In this document: in pieces, positions 43,426 through 52,676 of the stretch
How the letters are laid out: each line of letters starts with the position of its first letter
How positions within the stretch are numbered: the stretch's first letter is position 1
Source: Candidatus Obscuribacterales bacterium
GTDB taxonomy: Bacteria > Cyanobacteriota > Vampirovibrionia > Obscuribacterales > Obscuribacteraceae
Direction of reading: 5' to 3'
DNA length: 64,000 nt
Assembly: GCA_021732085.1 (NCBI GenBank)
Contig: JAKFVQ010000027.1
Span: 186,001-250,000 of the forward strand
Made by a program: the position numbers and the translations under genes
The notes under the pieces: model-generated
Seen by the model: the letters and a program-made list of their open reading frames with translations, nothing else
What the model was told of the DNA's origin: nothing
Databases searched by the model: none

Positions 43426-45153
43426 ATGACAACAGCCAGTAGAGCAAGCGAGAAAGCTTTGAGCGATAGCGCACTTATAGAGCAAATTCTCAAGAGTGCC
43501 AAGCCGATAACCGTTCGGGCTCCGCGAGGTTCTGAACTGCATGCACGCGGCTGGATTCAAGAAGCTGCCCTGCGCATGCTGCTGAACAATTTGGATCCGG
43601 AAGTTGCCGAGAATCCCGATGAGTTGGTTGTCTATGGCGGCTCGGGCAAGGCAGCCCGAAATTGGGATTGCTTGAAAGCTATCGTCAAAACTTTGCTTGA
43701 ATTGCAGGAAGACGAGACGATGTTGGTAGCTTCGGGCAAGCCGGTAGCGGTTTTCAAAAGCCATGCTGACGCTCCTCGTGTTTTGATTGCCAATTCCAAT
43801 TTGGTTGGAGCTTGGGCAAACTGGCAGTATTTTAGAGAGCTTGAGAAAAAAGGGCTGATCATGTTCGGTCAAATGACCGCTGGTTCTTGGATCTACATCG
43901 GTACGCAAGGGATCTTGCAAGGTACCTATGAAACATTTGCCGAACTTGCCCGCAAACATTTCAACGGTAGCTTGAAGGGACGTGTGGTTTTGACCGCCGG
44001 TTTAGGTGGCATGGGCGGTGCTCAGCCGTTGGCGGTGACTATGAATGAAGGAATCGCGTTATGTATCGAAGTCGATCAGGCACGCATCGATCGCCGTTTG
44101 GAGAAAAAATATTGCGATGTCCAGGCCAAAGATCTCGATGATGCATTGAAGATCGTCGAACAAGCAAAAGCTGAAGGACGAGCTTTGTCTGTTGCTCTCT
44201 TAGGCAATGCTGCCGAGCTACTTCCGAAACTTATAGAACGTGGATTCAGACCGGACGCAGTTACTGACCAAACCTCCGCTCACGATCCGCTAAACGGCTA
44301 TATCCCGGAAGGCTATAGCTTGAGCGCTGCCGCCGAACTCAGAAGCAAGTCGCCTGATGAATATTTGAAGTTGTCGATCGCATCGATCTGCAATCACGTC
44401 TCGGCAATGCTTAAGTTCATTGACCTGGGGTCCGTAGTTTTTGATTATGGCAACAATATCCGCCAGGTGGCTAAAGATGCAGGCGTAAGTGATGCTTTCC
44501 GTTTCCCCGGATTTGTGCCTGCGTTTATCCGACCACTTTTCTGTGAAGGTAAAGGCCCATTTCGTTGGGCGGCTCTTTCCGGTGATCCGACAGACATCGA
44601 AGTGATTGATGATGCTATTTTGGAAAATTTTGCCGATAATAAAGCTCTTTGTCGCTGGATAAAAATGGCGCGTGAAAGGGTTCAATTCCAAGGTTTGCCT
44701 GCCAGAATTTGCTGGCTTGGTTATGGTGATAGAGCAAAGTTAGGTTTGATAATCAACGAGCTGGTCGCAAGTAAGAAATTGAAAGCGCCGATAGTCATTG
44801 GCAGAGATCATTTGGATTGCGGATCAGTTGCCTCCCCAAACAGAGAAACGGAAGCAATGAAAGATGGCTCCGATGCAATTGCCGATTGGGTATTCCTCAA
44901 TTCGATGATTAATGCTGTAGGTGGAGCCAGCTGGGTTTCCGTTCACCATGGTGGCGGAGTCGGCATTGGATATTCTTTGCACGCCGGGCAAGTGATCGTA
45001 GCCGACGGCACGAAGGATTCAGCTGCCAGGTTGCAGCGCGTACTGACCACCGATCCCGGTATGGGCATAGTCCGCCACGTGGATGCCGGTTATGATGAAG
45101 CGACCAAGTTCGCAAAAGAACACGACGTGAAAATTCCTATGATGCCGCAATAG
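43426..45153 (+). CDS. hutU: Urocanate hydratase
   Basis: 575 residues, near the usual 550-560. It converts urocanate to imidazolonepropionate in histidine breakdown, using NAD+ bound as a prosthetic group. Clear family parts are [70 protein letters not shown], and the catalytic region around [17 protein letters not shown] with the conserved Cys. [17 protein letters not shown] near the end matches the family. No hutH, hutI or hutG is in the window. Start ATG 43426 has GGGGGA upstream. It is followed 5 bp later by a lipoprotein gene. Confidence 0.95.
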   Translation: MTTASRASEKALSDSALIEQILKSAKPITVRAPRGSELHARGWIQEAALRMLLNNLDPEVAENPDELVVYGGSGKAARNWDCLKAIVKTLLELQEDETMLVASGKPVAVFKSHADAPRVLIANSNLVGAWANWQYFRELEKKGLIMFGQMTAGSWIYIGTQGILQGTYETFAELARKHFNGSLKGRVVLTAGLGGMGGAQPLAVTMNEGIALCIEVDQARIDRRLEKKYCDVQAKDLDDALKIVEQAKAEGRALSVALLGNAAELLPKLIERGFRPDAVTDQTSAHDPLNGYIPEGYSLSAAAELRSKSPDEYLKLSIASICNHVSAMLKFIDLGSVVFDYGNNIRQVAKDAGVSDAFRFPGFVPAFIRPLFCEGKGPFRWAALSGDPTDIEVIDDAILENFADNKALCRWIKMARERVQFQGLPARICWLGYGDRAKLGLIINELVASKKLKAPIVIGRDHLDCGSVASPNRETEAMKDGSDAIADWVFLNSMINAVGGASWVSVHHGGGVGIGYSLHAGQVIVADGTKDSAARLQRVLTTDPGMGIVRHVDAGYDEATKFAKEHDVKIPMMPQ

Positions 45154-45157
45154 AATT

Positions 45158-45952
45158 TTGTACAGGAAATCCGCCGATCCAAATACGGTCAGTTCAGCAT
45201 TTCTGCTTACCAATTTAATTGGATTCCTTCTCCTTTTGGGAGGATGTTCCAAACATGAGGTTGGAAGCGATGGATCTGTGCATCGACCTGGACCATTCTT
45301 TGGAAATGGGAGTAGTAGTGGTCCAGCTTCAAACGATGTCTCTACCTCCACACCCACTCCCACTCCTATGACCACCGAGTCTGATACATCAGGTACGCCT
45401 GTCTTAGACTCAGATGCAAATCACAATCACTATTCATCTGATTACTCTACTAAGTTCGGCAGTGTTAAAGAAGCTTTGCCATCGATAGCTAAACCGCCAG
45501 AAGCAATATTGTCATTCGCGCTAAATTTTCCAGGAGGCTATCAATCATTCACTAGTCGCAATTATGCTGCTCAAACATTCTTTTTCTCGGGAGCGAATCG
45601 GAAGGATGGATCTCATCCATCTTTCATCATCAGTTTAATACCGAAACAAGAGCAGCAGCAACTCCAAGACACTCCAGAATCGGCGCTTAGCTCATCGCTT
45701 GCTGAGATCAGGAAAACGAAGAGCAATTGGTCTGCACAAAAGACCGAAGAGATCACAATTTCTGGGATCAGATTTCTTTGCCAACGTTGGTCAGGCTTTG
45801 ACAAAAATGTAAATTCAAAAATGGCTGGCGTCTTCTATTTAGGCAAAAGCGGCGAATATCTGATCTTGTTCAGCTCTCAAGATAGAGCTGAACATCCAGA
45901 TTCCGTAGCTCTGGCTGAATATGCTTTTTCGACGTTTCAATTGGGCAAATAG
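45158..45952 (+). CDS. Lipoprotein, unknown function
   Basis: 264 residues from TTG 45158, 4 bp after hutU. A signal peptide ends in a lipobox (FLLLLGGC, Cys30). The next 80 residues are a Ser/Thr/Pro/Gly linker (STPTPTPMTTES). The folded C-terminal part (about 110-264) has FALNFPGGYQSFTSRNYAAQ, SFIISLIPKQEQ, ITISGIRFLCQRWSGF and VFYLGKSGEYLILFSSQDRA. I do not recognise the family. It may be co-transcribed with hutU. A strong terminator hairpin lies 16 bp after its stop. Confidence 0.7.
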   Translation: MYRKSADPNTVSSAFLLTNLIGFLLLLGGCSKHEVGSDGSVHRPGPFFGNGSSSGPASNDVSTSTPTPTPMTTESDTSGTPVLDSDANHNHYSSDYSTKFGSVKEALPSIAKPPEAILSFALNFPGGYQSFTSRNYAAQTFFFSGANRKDGSHPSFIISLIPKQEQQQLQDTPESALSSSLAEIRKTKSNWSAQKTEEITISGIRFLCQRWSGFDKNVNSKMAGVFYLGKSGEYLILFSSQDRAEHPDSVALAEYAFSTFQLGK

Positions 45953-45967
45953 TAGCTAAAAAAGAAA

Positions 45968-45995
45968 GAGCAACGAGCGGGCGCGCGTTGCTCTC
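45968..45995 (+). terminator. Terminator hairpin after the lipoprotein gene
   Basis: AGAGCAACG and CGTTGCTCT, a perfect 9-bp stem around a 10-base GC-rich loop, followed by CCTTCTT. A-rich sequence before it would give a T-run for transcripts from the other strand. It fits a bidirectional intrinsic terminator. Confidence 0.75.
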
Positions 45996-46060
45996 CTTCT
46001 TGGCATAGTGTCACCGATTTACCGATTTATGGATGTCCTTTTCAGGCTTCTTGGCGGAGT

Positions 46061-46091
46061 GTGGCAGCGAGATGCGGTCTTCCGCTGCCAC
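46061..46091. terminator. Hairpin after the left pilin-like cluster
   Basis: GTGGCAGCG and CGCTGCCAC form a perfect 9-bp stem around a 13-base loop. It is 150 bp beyond the stop of the DUF7305-like gene on the minus strand. No long T-run follows, so termination is plausible but not sure. No gene in 45996-46240 is supported. Confidence 0.5.
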
Positions 46092-46240
46092 CCTGCCGCT
46101 CAACTCGCTACCAGGGAGGGTCCATCTCCAGAAACTGTGTTAAGCCGCTTTTCCTTGGTTGCAGATACCATTTCTCCCTTGATAGCAGTGTTGATCTCAG
46201 TATTATTGGTCATGGGCTCCAACTAACTTGGAACCTCGAA

Positions 46241-48382
46241 CTATTGCTGTCCAGGGAACCTTCCGTTTGCGTCGGTTTCCTGCCAGGAGATTGCCCTGTA
46301 AGCGGTATGAGTCGCTTGATAAACGATCGGCGAGCGTGGTGCCCAAGGATTTTCTGGCGGCAGAGGATTCGCATCACCTCGTGCTATGATTTCGGCTCTG
46401 TCTGTGGCTTTGCCTAAACCTTTACCAGGTACAGCCAGAGTTTGATCGTAGTGCATATAAACACCGCCACCAGAACCATAGTTGGAGTTAATACCGACAC
46501 TTCCACCGACGATCGCACCATAGAAGTTGGTATCGTTGCTGATTACAGTTGGACCATTGCTAGGATCGACGGCTGATGAGCCGATTAAAATCCCTGTGTT
46601 TGGAGCATACATAGTCATTCGTTGATTACCCTGAAGGACGACCTGCGTGTTATAAGTGCTCGTATTCTTGTTGAATGAGCTGCCGTTGTAGTACATCTGC
46701 AGTTGTGCAGCTGACCCGGATGTTTCTACTACATTGGTACTGTCACCGGGAGGGCTGATTGAAATCTGATTGTCTGCTAAAACTGAACTTCCGTTTTTGT
46801 TTTTGTATTCCGTTCCGATGTTACCGGTCGTGTTGAATCCGTTAGCAGTTGTGGGGTTAGAAATACCGTCCATATTGATAGAACTCTTGTTGTCCACGTT
46901 TATTACAACTGCACCATTGTTGGTACCACTGACATAAAGTGAAACCGGAGGCGCGTCACCGGCGGCGATAGCCGCTTGGGTATTAGATGCAATTTTAATG
47001 GAACCACCGTTTGTAACAGACATTGTGTTTATCGTATAGTCCCCGGGTGGAATACGCAGTGTTTTGCCTGAGGTAACTGAGCTTATTGCCCCCGAAGGCG
47101 GGGCAGCCGTATGGTCAAATATAAGTGTTCCGCCATTTACGTTTATTGAACCAAGGCTTGGCGTTCCAATGGGTGCACTTGGCGTAGTTGGAATAGCTGG
47201 TTGTGGGAAAGTTACACCGTTTGCATTGAGTGGTCCGGGGTTCCATGATGCGCCGGAGCTTGTTCCGTATGTTGGATTTGCGCCCGACCATTTGCCGGAG
47301 TTGTTTGGAACCGTGCCATTTTGAACACCATTTGGAATCGTTCCGTTGGGATAAATACCATTTTTGATGCCTAAGACATTGTGAGCTGGTGCAGCTTTGC
47401 TATTTCTCGCGGTATAGTCATCGTAAGCCACACCCTTGTTCTGGGTTGCCGCTGGCTGCACTGGATTAGTTGGATCGTAATCACCATAACCAGCTGAATA
47501 ATAAGCAGTGTTCTTACCATTTGAATAGACATTGCCGGTCATTGTGTTCCATGGCGCAGTTGAAGCCGTAACGGCGTTGTATACGTTACCGACAATACCA
47601 AACTGTTTTGCGTAATATGACTGGGGATCTGGGAACTCATAGTGGCTTCCGCCTTGGATGATGCTTCGGCCCAATCCCCCACCGCCATATACTTGGCTGA
47701 TTTTGCCCAGACTACCGCCTTCTGCGCCGATGCGTGGATCCGCACTGTTATAGGTGGCATAACCTGCTTTGCCTGCATAAACAATAGAGGCCATTCCAAA
47801 AACCCCAAAGGGGAAGGATGGTGTAGTGCTGCTCGAAATCACGGGCATCAAAAGCGATCTTATAGTTGAAGACGCACGTCCATAGTTTGCAGTTACGCTT
47901 AGCATTCTATAGGAGTTCGGAAATTGACCAGCCAGAGATGGATCCCTAAGGATGGAGGTGCTTGGAGGTACTCCCAGGTCCGCTGCGCTTATCTCTTTGC
48001 CGGACGGCAGTTTACTTTGGGAAACAAGCCAATTCTCGTAAGCTGGTAGCGTGGCTACAGTAACTGTAGCTGACGCTTTTGTATCTCCCAAAACACTTCC
48101 GGGGATGGTGTATGATACCAAACCATTATCGGTACTTTGACAGTCCGAGTTACTTGCTTTTGTGTTCATTTGATTGATGGCATAATCCATGCTCATCTCA
48201 GCGAATGATCTGACTGTGGTTTGGTGTTTGAATTGAGCAGTCTTTTGTAAGACTGGCATAAGAGTACTTAAAAGAGCGGTGACAAAAAGAGTGATAACTA
48301 CACTCATCGCCAGTACCGCAGCCAAAGACATGCCATCTTCTGAACGCATGTTCAAGCTTCGGGGGTTGATGATCTTCGACAT
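46241..48382 (-). CDS. Large pilin-like protein C of the left cluster (PilX/DUF7305-like)
   Basis: I choose ATG 48382 (713 residues), nine bases after GAGG, over GTG 48397. The N-terminus has a prepilin-like end, EDG then MSLAAVLAMSVVITLFVTAL, with Ala where pilins have Glu5, and a helix like PilX (AEMSMDYAINQM). A long Gly/Ser/Asn/Pro-rich middle follows. The C-terminal third has LRIPPGDYTINTMSVTNGGS, QRMTMYAPNTGILIG, NFYGAIVGGSVGIN and YMHYDQTL, the pattern of DUF7305-type surface proteins. It probably forms or caps a type IV pilus-like structure. It is the last gene of the left cluster. Confidence 0.8.
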   Translation of the reverse strand: MSKIINPRSLNMRSEDGMSLAAVLAMSVVITLFVTALLSTLMPVLQKTAQFKHQTTVRSFAEMSMDYAINQMNTKASNSDCQSTDNGLVSYTIPGSVLGDTKASATVTVATLPAYENWLVSQSKLPSGKEISAADLGVPPSTSILRDPSLAGQFPNSYRMLSVTANYGRASSTIRSLLMPVISSSTTPSFPFGVFGMASIVYAGKAGYATYNSADPRIGAEGGSLGKISQVYGGGGLGRSIIQGGSHYEFPDPQSYYAKQFGIVGNVYNAVTASTAPWNTMTGNVYSNGKNTAYYSAGYGDYDPTNPVQPAATQNKGVAYDDYTARNSKAAPAHNVLGIKNGIYPNGTIPNGVQNGTVPNNSGKWSGANPTYGTSSGASWNPGPLNANGVTFPQPAIPTTPSAPIGTPSLGSINVNGGTLIFDHTAAPPSGAISSVTSGKTLRIPPGDYTINTMSVTNGGSIKIASNTQAAIAAGDAPPVSLYVSGTNNGAVVINVDNKSSINMDGISNPTTANGFNTTGNIGTEYKNKNGSSVLADNQISISPPGDSTNVVETSGSAAQLQMYYNGSSFNKNTSTYNTQVVLQGNQRMTMYAPNTGILIGSSAVDPSNGPTVISNDTNFYGAIVGGSVGINSNYGSGGGVYMHYDQTLAVPGKGLGKATDRAEIIARGDANPLPPENPWAPRSPIVYQATHTAYRAISWQETDANGRFPGQQ

Positions 48383-48433
48383 ATTAAATGACCTCACGGA
48401 AGTAAGAGAGAGCCTGGGAGCAGCGGGTTGCGC

Positions 48434-49402
48434 TTAGAGAGCGCCGGTCGTTATGGTGGCTTGACTATTGTTTCTTAGGAAGAACTCTGATCGTAATGTG
48501 GTCATCGTAGGTTTTCTATTGGCATCTAGAGCTAGAACTTGCATGTTAACGACCACGCCGCGGTAGTTGACCATGCCCACGTTGTCATTGAACATAGTTG
48601 TCTTCCCTCCCGTTGTCGGATCAAGATACTGAAAAATAGCCGGAGTTCCAGTCTGATCCAGTGGTCCAACAAGACCGCTTAATACTGTCTGTGGAATGCC
48701 AGGTTGGAGGTTCGGAGGCATGTTAGTTAGACCGGCAGGCGCGGGAAATATGGTCAGCTGCAGCTTGAAGAAGCGAGTTTGTCCGACGTCCGGTCGCGAT
48801 GTGTCTGGCACCACTCGATACACATAAGTGTCTAGAGCTGGCAGTACCGTGTTAGCCATCGCGCCGGTTGTGTTCAGCTTTCTGGGGTAGCCAGCAGGAG
48901 AGAAGGTTTGCACCTGAAGGATCAATGTTTGTTGGTCTAACTGATACGGAGCTGAGGGCCATGGAGACGGTGGAAAGGGAACGCTTTTCATTGTTGCATC
49001 CGGTCCGGAGTAGAGTACATTGGCGGTCGATGGGAAAAAGGAGGATGACGAGACTACTTCATTTTGAGAAAAGTCAGTTGCATCAACTCCGTTTGACTTT
49101 ACCTTGCTGGTATCGACACTCATTCCTGAAGGAAAAGCAGAGTACGAATCTGGAACCAGTGCAATCATCCCTTGAATGTCACCTACAGTTCTAGACATTC
49201 TAATCAGTCGTCCCATCTTGTCCAATGCTGTTCGCGCACTATTCAGGGTGTCGGCTCGGTTGAAGGCCGTGTTCGCCTCAACCGTGTTGAGGGACATTAG
49301 CGACATAATACTTATTGCTACAAAGGACATTATTGTAGTCGCCACTAAAAGTGATACCAGTGACGAGCCGCCTTGTCCACGCTGTATTCTTTTCATGTTC
49401 AT
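48434..49402 (-). CDS. Minor pilin-like protein B of the left cluster
   Basis: 322 residues. The N-terminus has GQGG then SSLVSLLVATTIMSFVAISI, a prepilin-type hydrophobic helix with Ser at position 5 instead of Glu. Then comes FNRADTLNSARTALDKMGRL, typical of PilW-like minor pilins, and a soluble C-terminal domain. It follows protein A directly (stop 49403, ATG 49402), with GGGG just upstream. The second ORF in the mirror cluster (51642) has the same layout. Confidence 0.82.
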   Translation of the reverse strand: MNMKRIQRGQGGSSLVSLLVATTIMSFVAISIMSLMSLNTVEANTAFNRADTLNSARTALDKMGRLIRMSRTVGDIQGMIALVPDSYSAFPSGMSVDTSKVKSNGVDATDFSQNEVVSSSSFFPSTANVLYSGPDATMKSVPFPPSPWPSAPYQLDQQTLILQVQTFSPAGYPRKLNTTGAMANTVLPALDTYVYRVVPDTSRPDVGQTRFFKLQLTIFPAPAGLTNMPPNLQPGIPQTVLSGLVGPLDQTGTPAIFQYLDPTTGGKTTMFNDNVGMVNYRGVVVNMQVLALDANRKPTMTTLRSEFFLRNNSQATITTGAL

Positions 49403-49999
49403 TTACCCCGTGAGACCTAGACGATTGAGTAAGCCAGACATCGTGAAAGTACTAGGTTTGCCTTGTGAGGTCAGAAAATTAATGGTTACAGTTGCTCGGA
49501 GCGATTCTGTTCCAAAAGGCTCGATCGTCAAGCTGATAGTATTTGTTATTGCTCCGTTAGCGTCGCAGGTGCGAAGAACGGATTGCGTTTGAGCTGATAC
49601 CAGGGTGTCCCCGTTTCTGCCATCAAAGTCCAATGTCGATGTACCATTAGGAGTGGTAAATGCAGAGGTGTCTTGAAGAAGTGCTGTAGGAAATAGAGGA
49701 TCGCCGGTAGCACCACCATTAACTATGAGGTTTCTCGTGCCGATGTTATCTGCAACTGTATCGTAAGGCAACGCTCTAAGATGGTCGATGACTTCTTGAG
49801 CCACTGCAGTGGCGGCCAATTGAGCGGATGAGAGATTTCCAGTTCTTCGAACTTGGGTGTACATCTGCACCATGGCGGTCGCTATAATGCTCGATACAAG
49901 CACTGAAACAATGGCTTCAATTAAGAAATCACCGCGTTCATTTCGAACACTCGGCGTTTTAGAAAAATGTCCATGAGTTATCCAGGAATTCTTTGGCAT
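49403..49999 (-). CDS. Pilin-like protein A of the left cluster
   Basis: 198 residues. A prepilin leader ends NERG, then DFLIEAIVSVLVSSIIATAM with Glu5, the classical class III signal cut by PilD/prepilin peptidase. AAQLAATAVAQEVIDHLRAL follows, and a small soluble domain. The PilV-like pattern suggests a minor pilin. Start ATG 49999 has GGAG nine bases upstream. It is the first gene of the left cluster. No prepilin peptidase gene is in the window. Confidence 0.85.
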   Translation of the reverse strand: MPKNSWITHGHFSKTPSVRNERGDFLIEAIVSVLVSSIIATAMVQMYTQVRRTGNLSSAQLAATAVAQEVIDHLRALPYDTVADNIGTRNLIVNGGATGDPLFPTALLQDTSAFTTPNGTSTLDFDGRNGDTLVSAQTQSVLRTCDANGAITNTISLTIEPFGTESLRATVTINFLTSQGKPSTFTMSGLLNRLGLTG

Positions 50000-50263
50000 G
50001 GGACCAACTCCATTAATGGTTGTGTCATATAGGTCTAACGTGCTGTCAATGACGACAAAGCAAACAACGGGGAGAAGTTGCCAAGTTCTTTAAACCCGAT
50101 TTAATATATCGACTAACGCCTTCTCGCCAAACTGGGTACACACTGTAACCAAGCTTAATAAAAGAATCAGCAGCGATTTGACCTACCACTTTTTCTGAGT
50201 CACTGCAAAGAAAATATTGCTATCCTAAGAAGGCAGGATGTTCAAAGGATTCGTTTTTCCTTT

Positions 50264-50950
50264 ATGCAGAAGGACAGCAATAAGCTAATGTCAAAGTCAC
50301 ATCCTAAGATTAAGGTTTTTATTGCCGACGATCATGGCATCATGCGAGAAGCCCTTAGAAATTTTTTGAATCAGCAAGCCGAGTTTGAAGTCGTTGGTGA
50401 GGCAGCTAGCTCTGAGGAAGTTGTTGAGAACTGTCAGGCTCTGATGCCAGATGTTGTGATTATGGATATCTCTATGCCAATTTTTGACGGCGTACAGTGT
50501 GCTTCCAGGCTGCGCCGAATTTGTCCTGATAGCCGGATAATTTTCTTAACATCGCATGACAGTGCCCAATACTTGAAGGAATGCATCCTGATTGGAGCTC
50601 ATGCATATGTATTGAAGAGGTCTCTATCAGATGATTTGAAGCTCGCAATCATCACGACTTCTCGCGGTGGTATGTATATAGATCCTGCAATGGCTAGCAG
50701 GCTGCGGGCCCTCCTTGATCTTTCAAAAGATGCTGAAGGTCCGCCAGCAGTTCTGAGTGAACGTGAGGTGCAGGTAATTGCTCTGATAGCAAAAGGATAT
50801 TCTTTAAAGGATGTAAGTACCAAACTCAAGATCAGTGTTAAGACGGTCGAGACCTACAAGGCTCGATCTCTTGAAAAATTGAATTTACGATCACGCGCGG
50901 AACTCGTTAGGCACGCCCTTGAGAATGGTTGGCTTAGTAAGATAATCTAA
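50264..50950 (+). CDS. NarL/FixJ-type response regulator
   Basis: 228 residues (ATG 50264, or 50288). The receiver domain (about 15-130) has the acidic pair Asp22/Asp23 (IADDHG), the phospho-acceptor Asp68 in VIMDISMPIFDG, and VLKRS near its end. A LuxR-type HTH domain (about 155-215) has LSEREVQVIALIAKGYSLKD and ISVKTVETYKARSLEKLNLR. It binds DNA when phosphorylated. No histidine kinase is next to it. It sits alone between the two divergent pilin-like clusters and may control both. Confidence 0.93.
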   Translation: MQKDSNKLMSKSHPKIKVFIADDHGIMREALRNFLNQQAEFEVVGEAASSEEVVENCQALMPDVVIMDISMPIFDGVQCASRLRRICPDSRIIFLTSHDSAQYLKECILIGAHAYVLKRSLSDDLKLAIITTSRGGMYIDPAMASRLRALLDLSKDAEGPPAVLSEREVQVIALIAKGYSLKDVSTKLKISVKTVETYKARSLEKLNLRSRAELVRHALENGWLSKII

Positions 50951-51082
50951 GTCTTTTGAGGATTCGGAAAGCGATTAGCAAAAAGTTTGTGTGAAATCTC
51001 GGAAATTTTCATACCAAATTCAAGAAATTAGGTTTTTTTGAGGTTATCAAGTGGTACGTATATAGTGTGCCCCTATCTCCGC

Positions 51083-51640
51083 ATGGTATCCCTCAACATG
51101 CACAAAAAATTAGCACTTTGTTTGGGATCCCCCCCAGGTCCCAGGCGGAGCAGTACCGGCAATCTCTTAGTTGAGATGGTCGTGGGGGTTTTAGTTAGCA
51201 GTATATTTGCCGGAGCCATCGTGCAAAGCATGGCTCAAGGCTTGTCCGTCACAAGTGGTGCTCAAAATCAAGTTCTAGTTGCTACCATGGCCCAAGAGGT
51301 TTTGGACGCGGCTAGAAATTTGCCTTTTGCAACACTGTCTGGATACGCAGGTTCTTACGATTTGACCGTTCAATTGCAAGCCGGAAACACAATCGATTGC
51401 CCCCCTTATCCAAGACCTCTTTTGTTGGATCAAAATAGTTTCAATTATGGCTCCTCACAGTATGGATCTCGAGCGATTCATAACACACTCAACGCAAATA
51501 CATGCAATGCCAGCGAAACAATCACCAACAATGGGGACAACACATGCACGGTCACAATTAGCATCAACTGGCGCGACAGCACCGGAAATCATAATTACAC
51601 GACTAGCACGAGAATAGCTCAAAACGGCATCGGAGTCTAA
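51083..51640 (+). CDS. Pilin-like protein A of the right cluster
   Basis: 185 residues from ATG 51083 (ATG 51098 and TTG 51038 are alternatives, none with a strong ribosome site). The leader ends RSSTG, then NLLVEMVVGVLVSSIFAGAI with Glu5. AQNQVLVATMAQEVLDAARN matches the left-cluster protein in the same place. The soluble part has paired Cys residues (CNASE, TCTVT). It is the mirror-image partner of the 49403-49999 gene. Confidence 0.82.
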   Translation: MVSLNMHKKLALCLGSPPGPRRSSTGNLLVEMVVGVLVSSIFAGAIVQSMAQGLSVTSGAQNQVLVATMAQEVLDAARNLPFATLSGYAGSYDLTVQLQAGNTIDCPPYPRPLLLDQNSFNYGSSQYGSRAIHNTLNANTCNASETITNNGDNTCTVTISINWRDSTGNHNYTTSTRIAQNGIGV

Positions 51641-51641
51641 G

Positions 51642-52649
51642 ATGACCAATTCGGGCGCAAAACAGTATGACGTACGATCACAACGCGGCGAAAGTTTAAT
51701 TTCGCTTTTAGTATCGATCGTGATTTCTGCTATTGTTGCCGCCGGCGTCATGGGACTTGCCTACCTGAATTCTTCTTCGAATATCAGAGTGATGAATAAG
51801 TGCGACTCCGTAAATGCTGCACGCAATGCTATCGATCAGATCGGAAAGTCTCTGCGCTCTGCCCGCTGCGTTGGAAGCATGTGGGGATCAGTGCAGCCAA
51901 TTCAAGTGCCGCAAGTCGATTGGGATCAATTGACCAGCGGCACATCGACAAACATTTCTGCGATCAACTTCAACGTATACCCATCGCAAGGAAATTCGAC
52001 CGGCTATACGGATTTTCCGGCCCCAGGCGATCCTTATTATGGAGCGACTCCGATCGCAGGAAATGGACAGCCGCCCGGAGGTTGGTCCTCCGATCCTGGC
52101 TGGGCACCGGATTCAGGTCTTACCGATCCAGGAACTCGTTGGCGTTGTTCCCAGACTTGTTTGATTGTGCAGGTTCCAGTATTTGATCAAAACGGAATTC
52201 CTTTGGGAATTCCGTGGCCCACTGTCAATCCTATGCAAAACATTCCTGTCATGGACACGGTTGTTTATCGCGTTATGCCTGATACCGCATCCGATGCACA
52301 GCCTGGTACATTCATGATGCAAAAATGTGTTTTCCCCGCCCCTAACGCGCCGCGTCCGGCTGGCTATATAGCCAACTCCGCCCCCCAAACCGTCTTGCGC
52401 GGCATCATTGGTCCCTATGATCCAGACCAGCCTGGAAGTTTGCGAGTATTTCAGTACTTAAGTAATGTTGACCCCACAGCTGTGTGCTTTCAGCCAACAA
52501 CAGCACAAGGACCAACGAACATTGCGTCCATTGGCGGTGTTTCAGTAAATCTCGAAGTCCTGCGTCAAGATGCAGGTACTATCAATCAAGCGGCTCTCCA
52601 ATTCAAAAGCGACATTTATATGCGCAACAACGTGGCGTTCACCAATTAA
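51642..52649 (+). CDS. Minor pilin-like protein B of the right cluster
   Basis: 335 residues. The leader ends SQRG, then ESLISLLVSIVISAIVAAGV, with Ser at position 5, and SVNAARNAIDQIGKSLRSAR as in PilW-like minor pilins. It starts one base after the protein A stop, with GGAG at the end of that gene. The second half repeats the pattern of the left-cluster protein (MDTVVYRVMPDT, QTVLRGIIGPYD, VFQYLS, IYMRNN). Confidence 0.82.
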   Translation: MTNSGAKQYDVRSQRGESLISLLVSIVISAIVAAGVMGLAYLNSSSNIRVMNKCDSVNAARNAIDQIGKSLRSARCVGSMWGSVQPIQVPQVDWDQLTSGTSTNISAINFNVYPSQGNSTGYTDFPAPGDPYYGATPIAGNGQPPGGWSSDPGWAPDSGLTDPGTRWRCSQTCLIVQVPVFDQNGIPLGIPWPTVNPMQNIPVMDTVVYRVMPDTASDAQPGTFMMQKCVFPAPNAPRPAGYIANSAPQTVLRGIIGPYDPDQPGSLRVFQYLSNVDPTAVCFQPTTAQGPTNIASIGGVSVNLEVLRQDAGTINQAALQFKSDIYMRNNVAFTN

Positions 52650-52676
52650 TCATGCGCATAATCGCGGGAGTTTAAT

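Noticed and set aside
46008-46226. Plus-strand 72-residue frame between the terminator and the left pilin cluster
   Set aside because: No ribosome site, no family, and it contains the hairpin at 46061.
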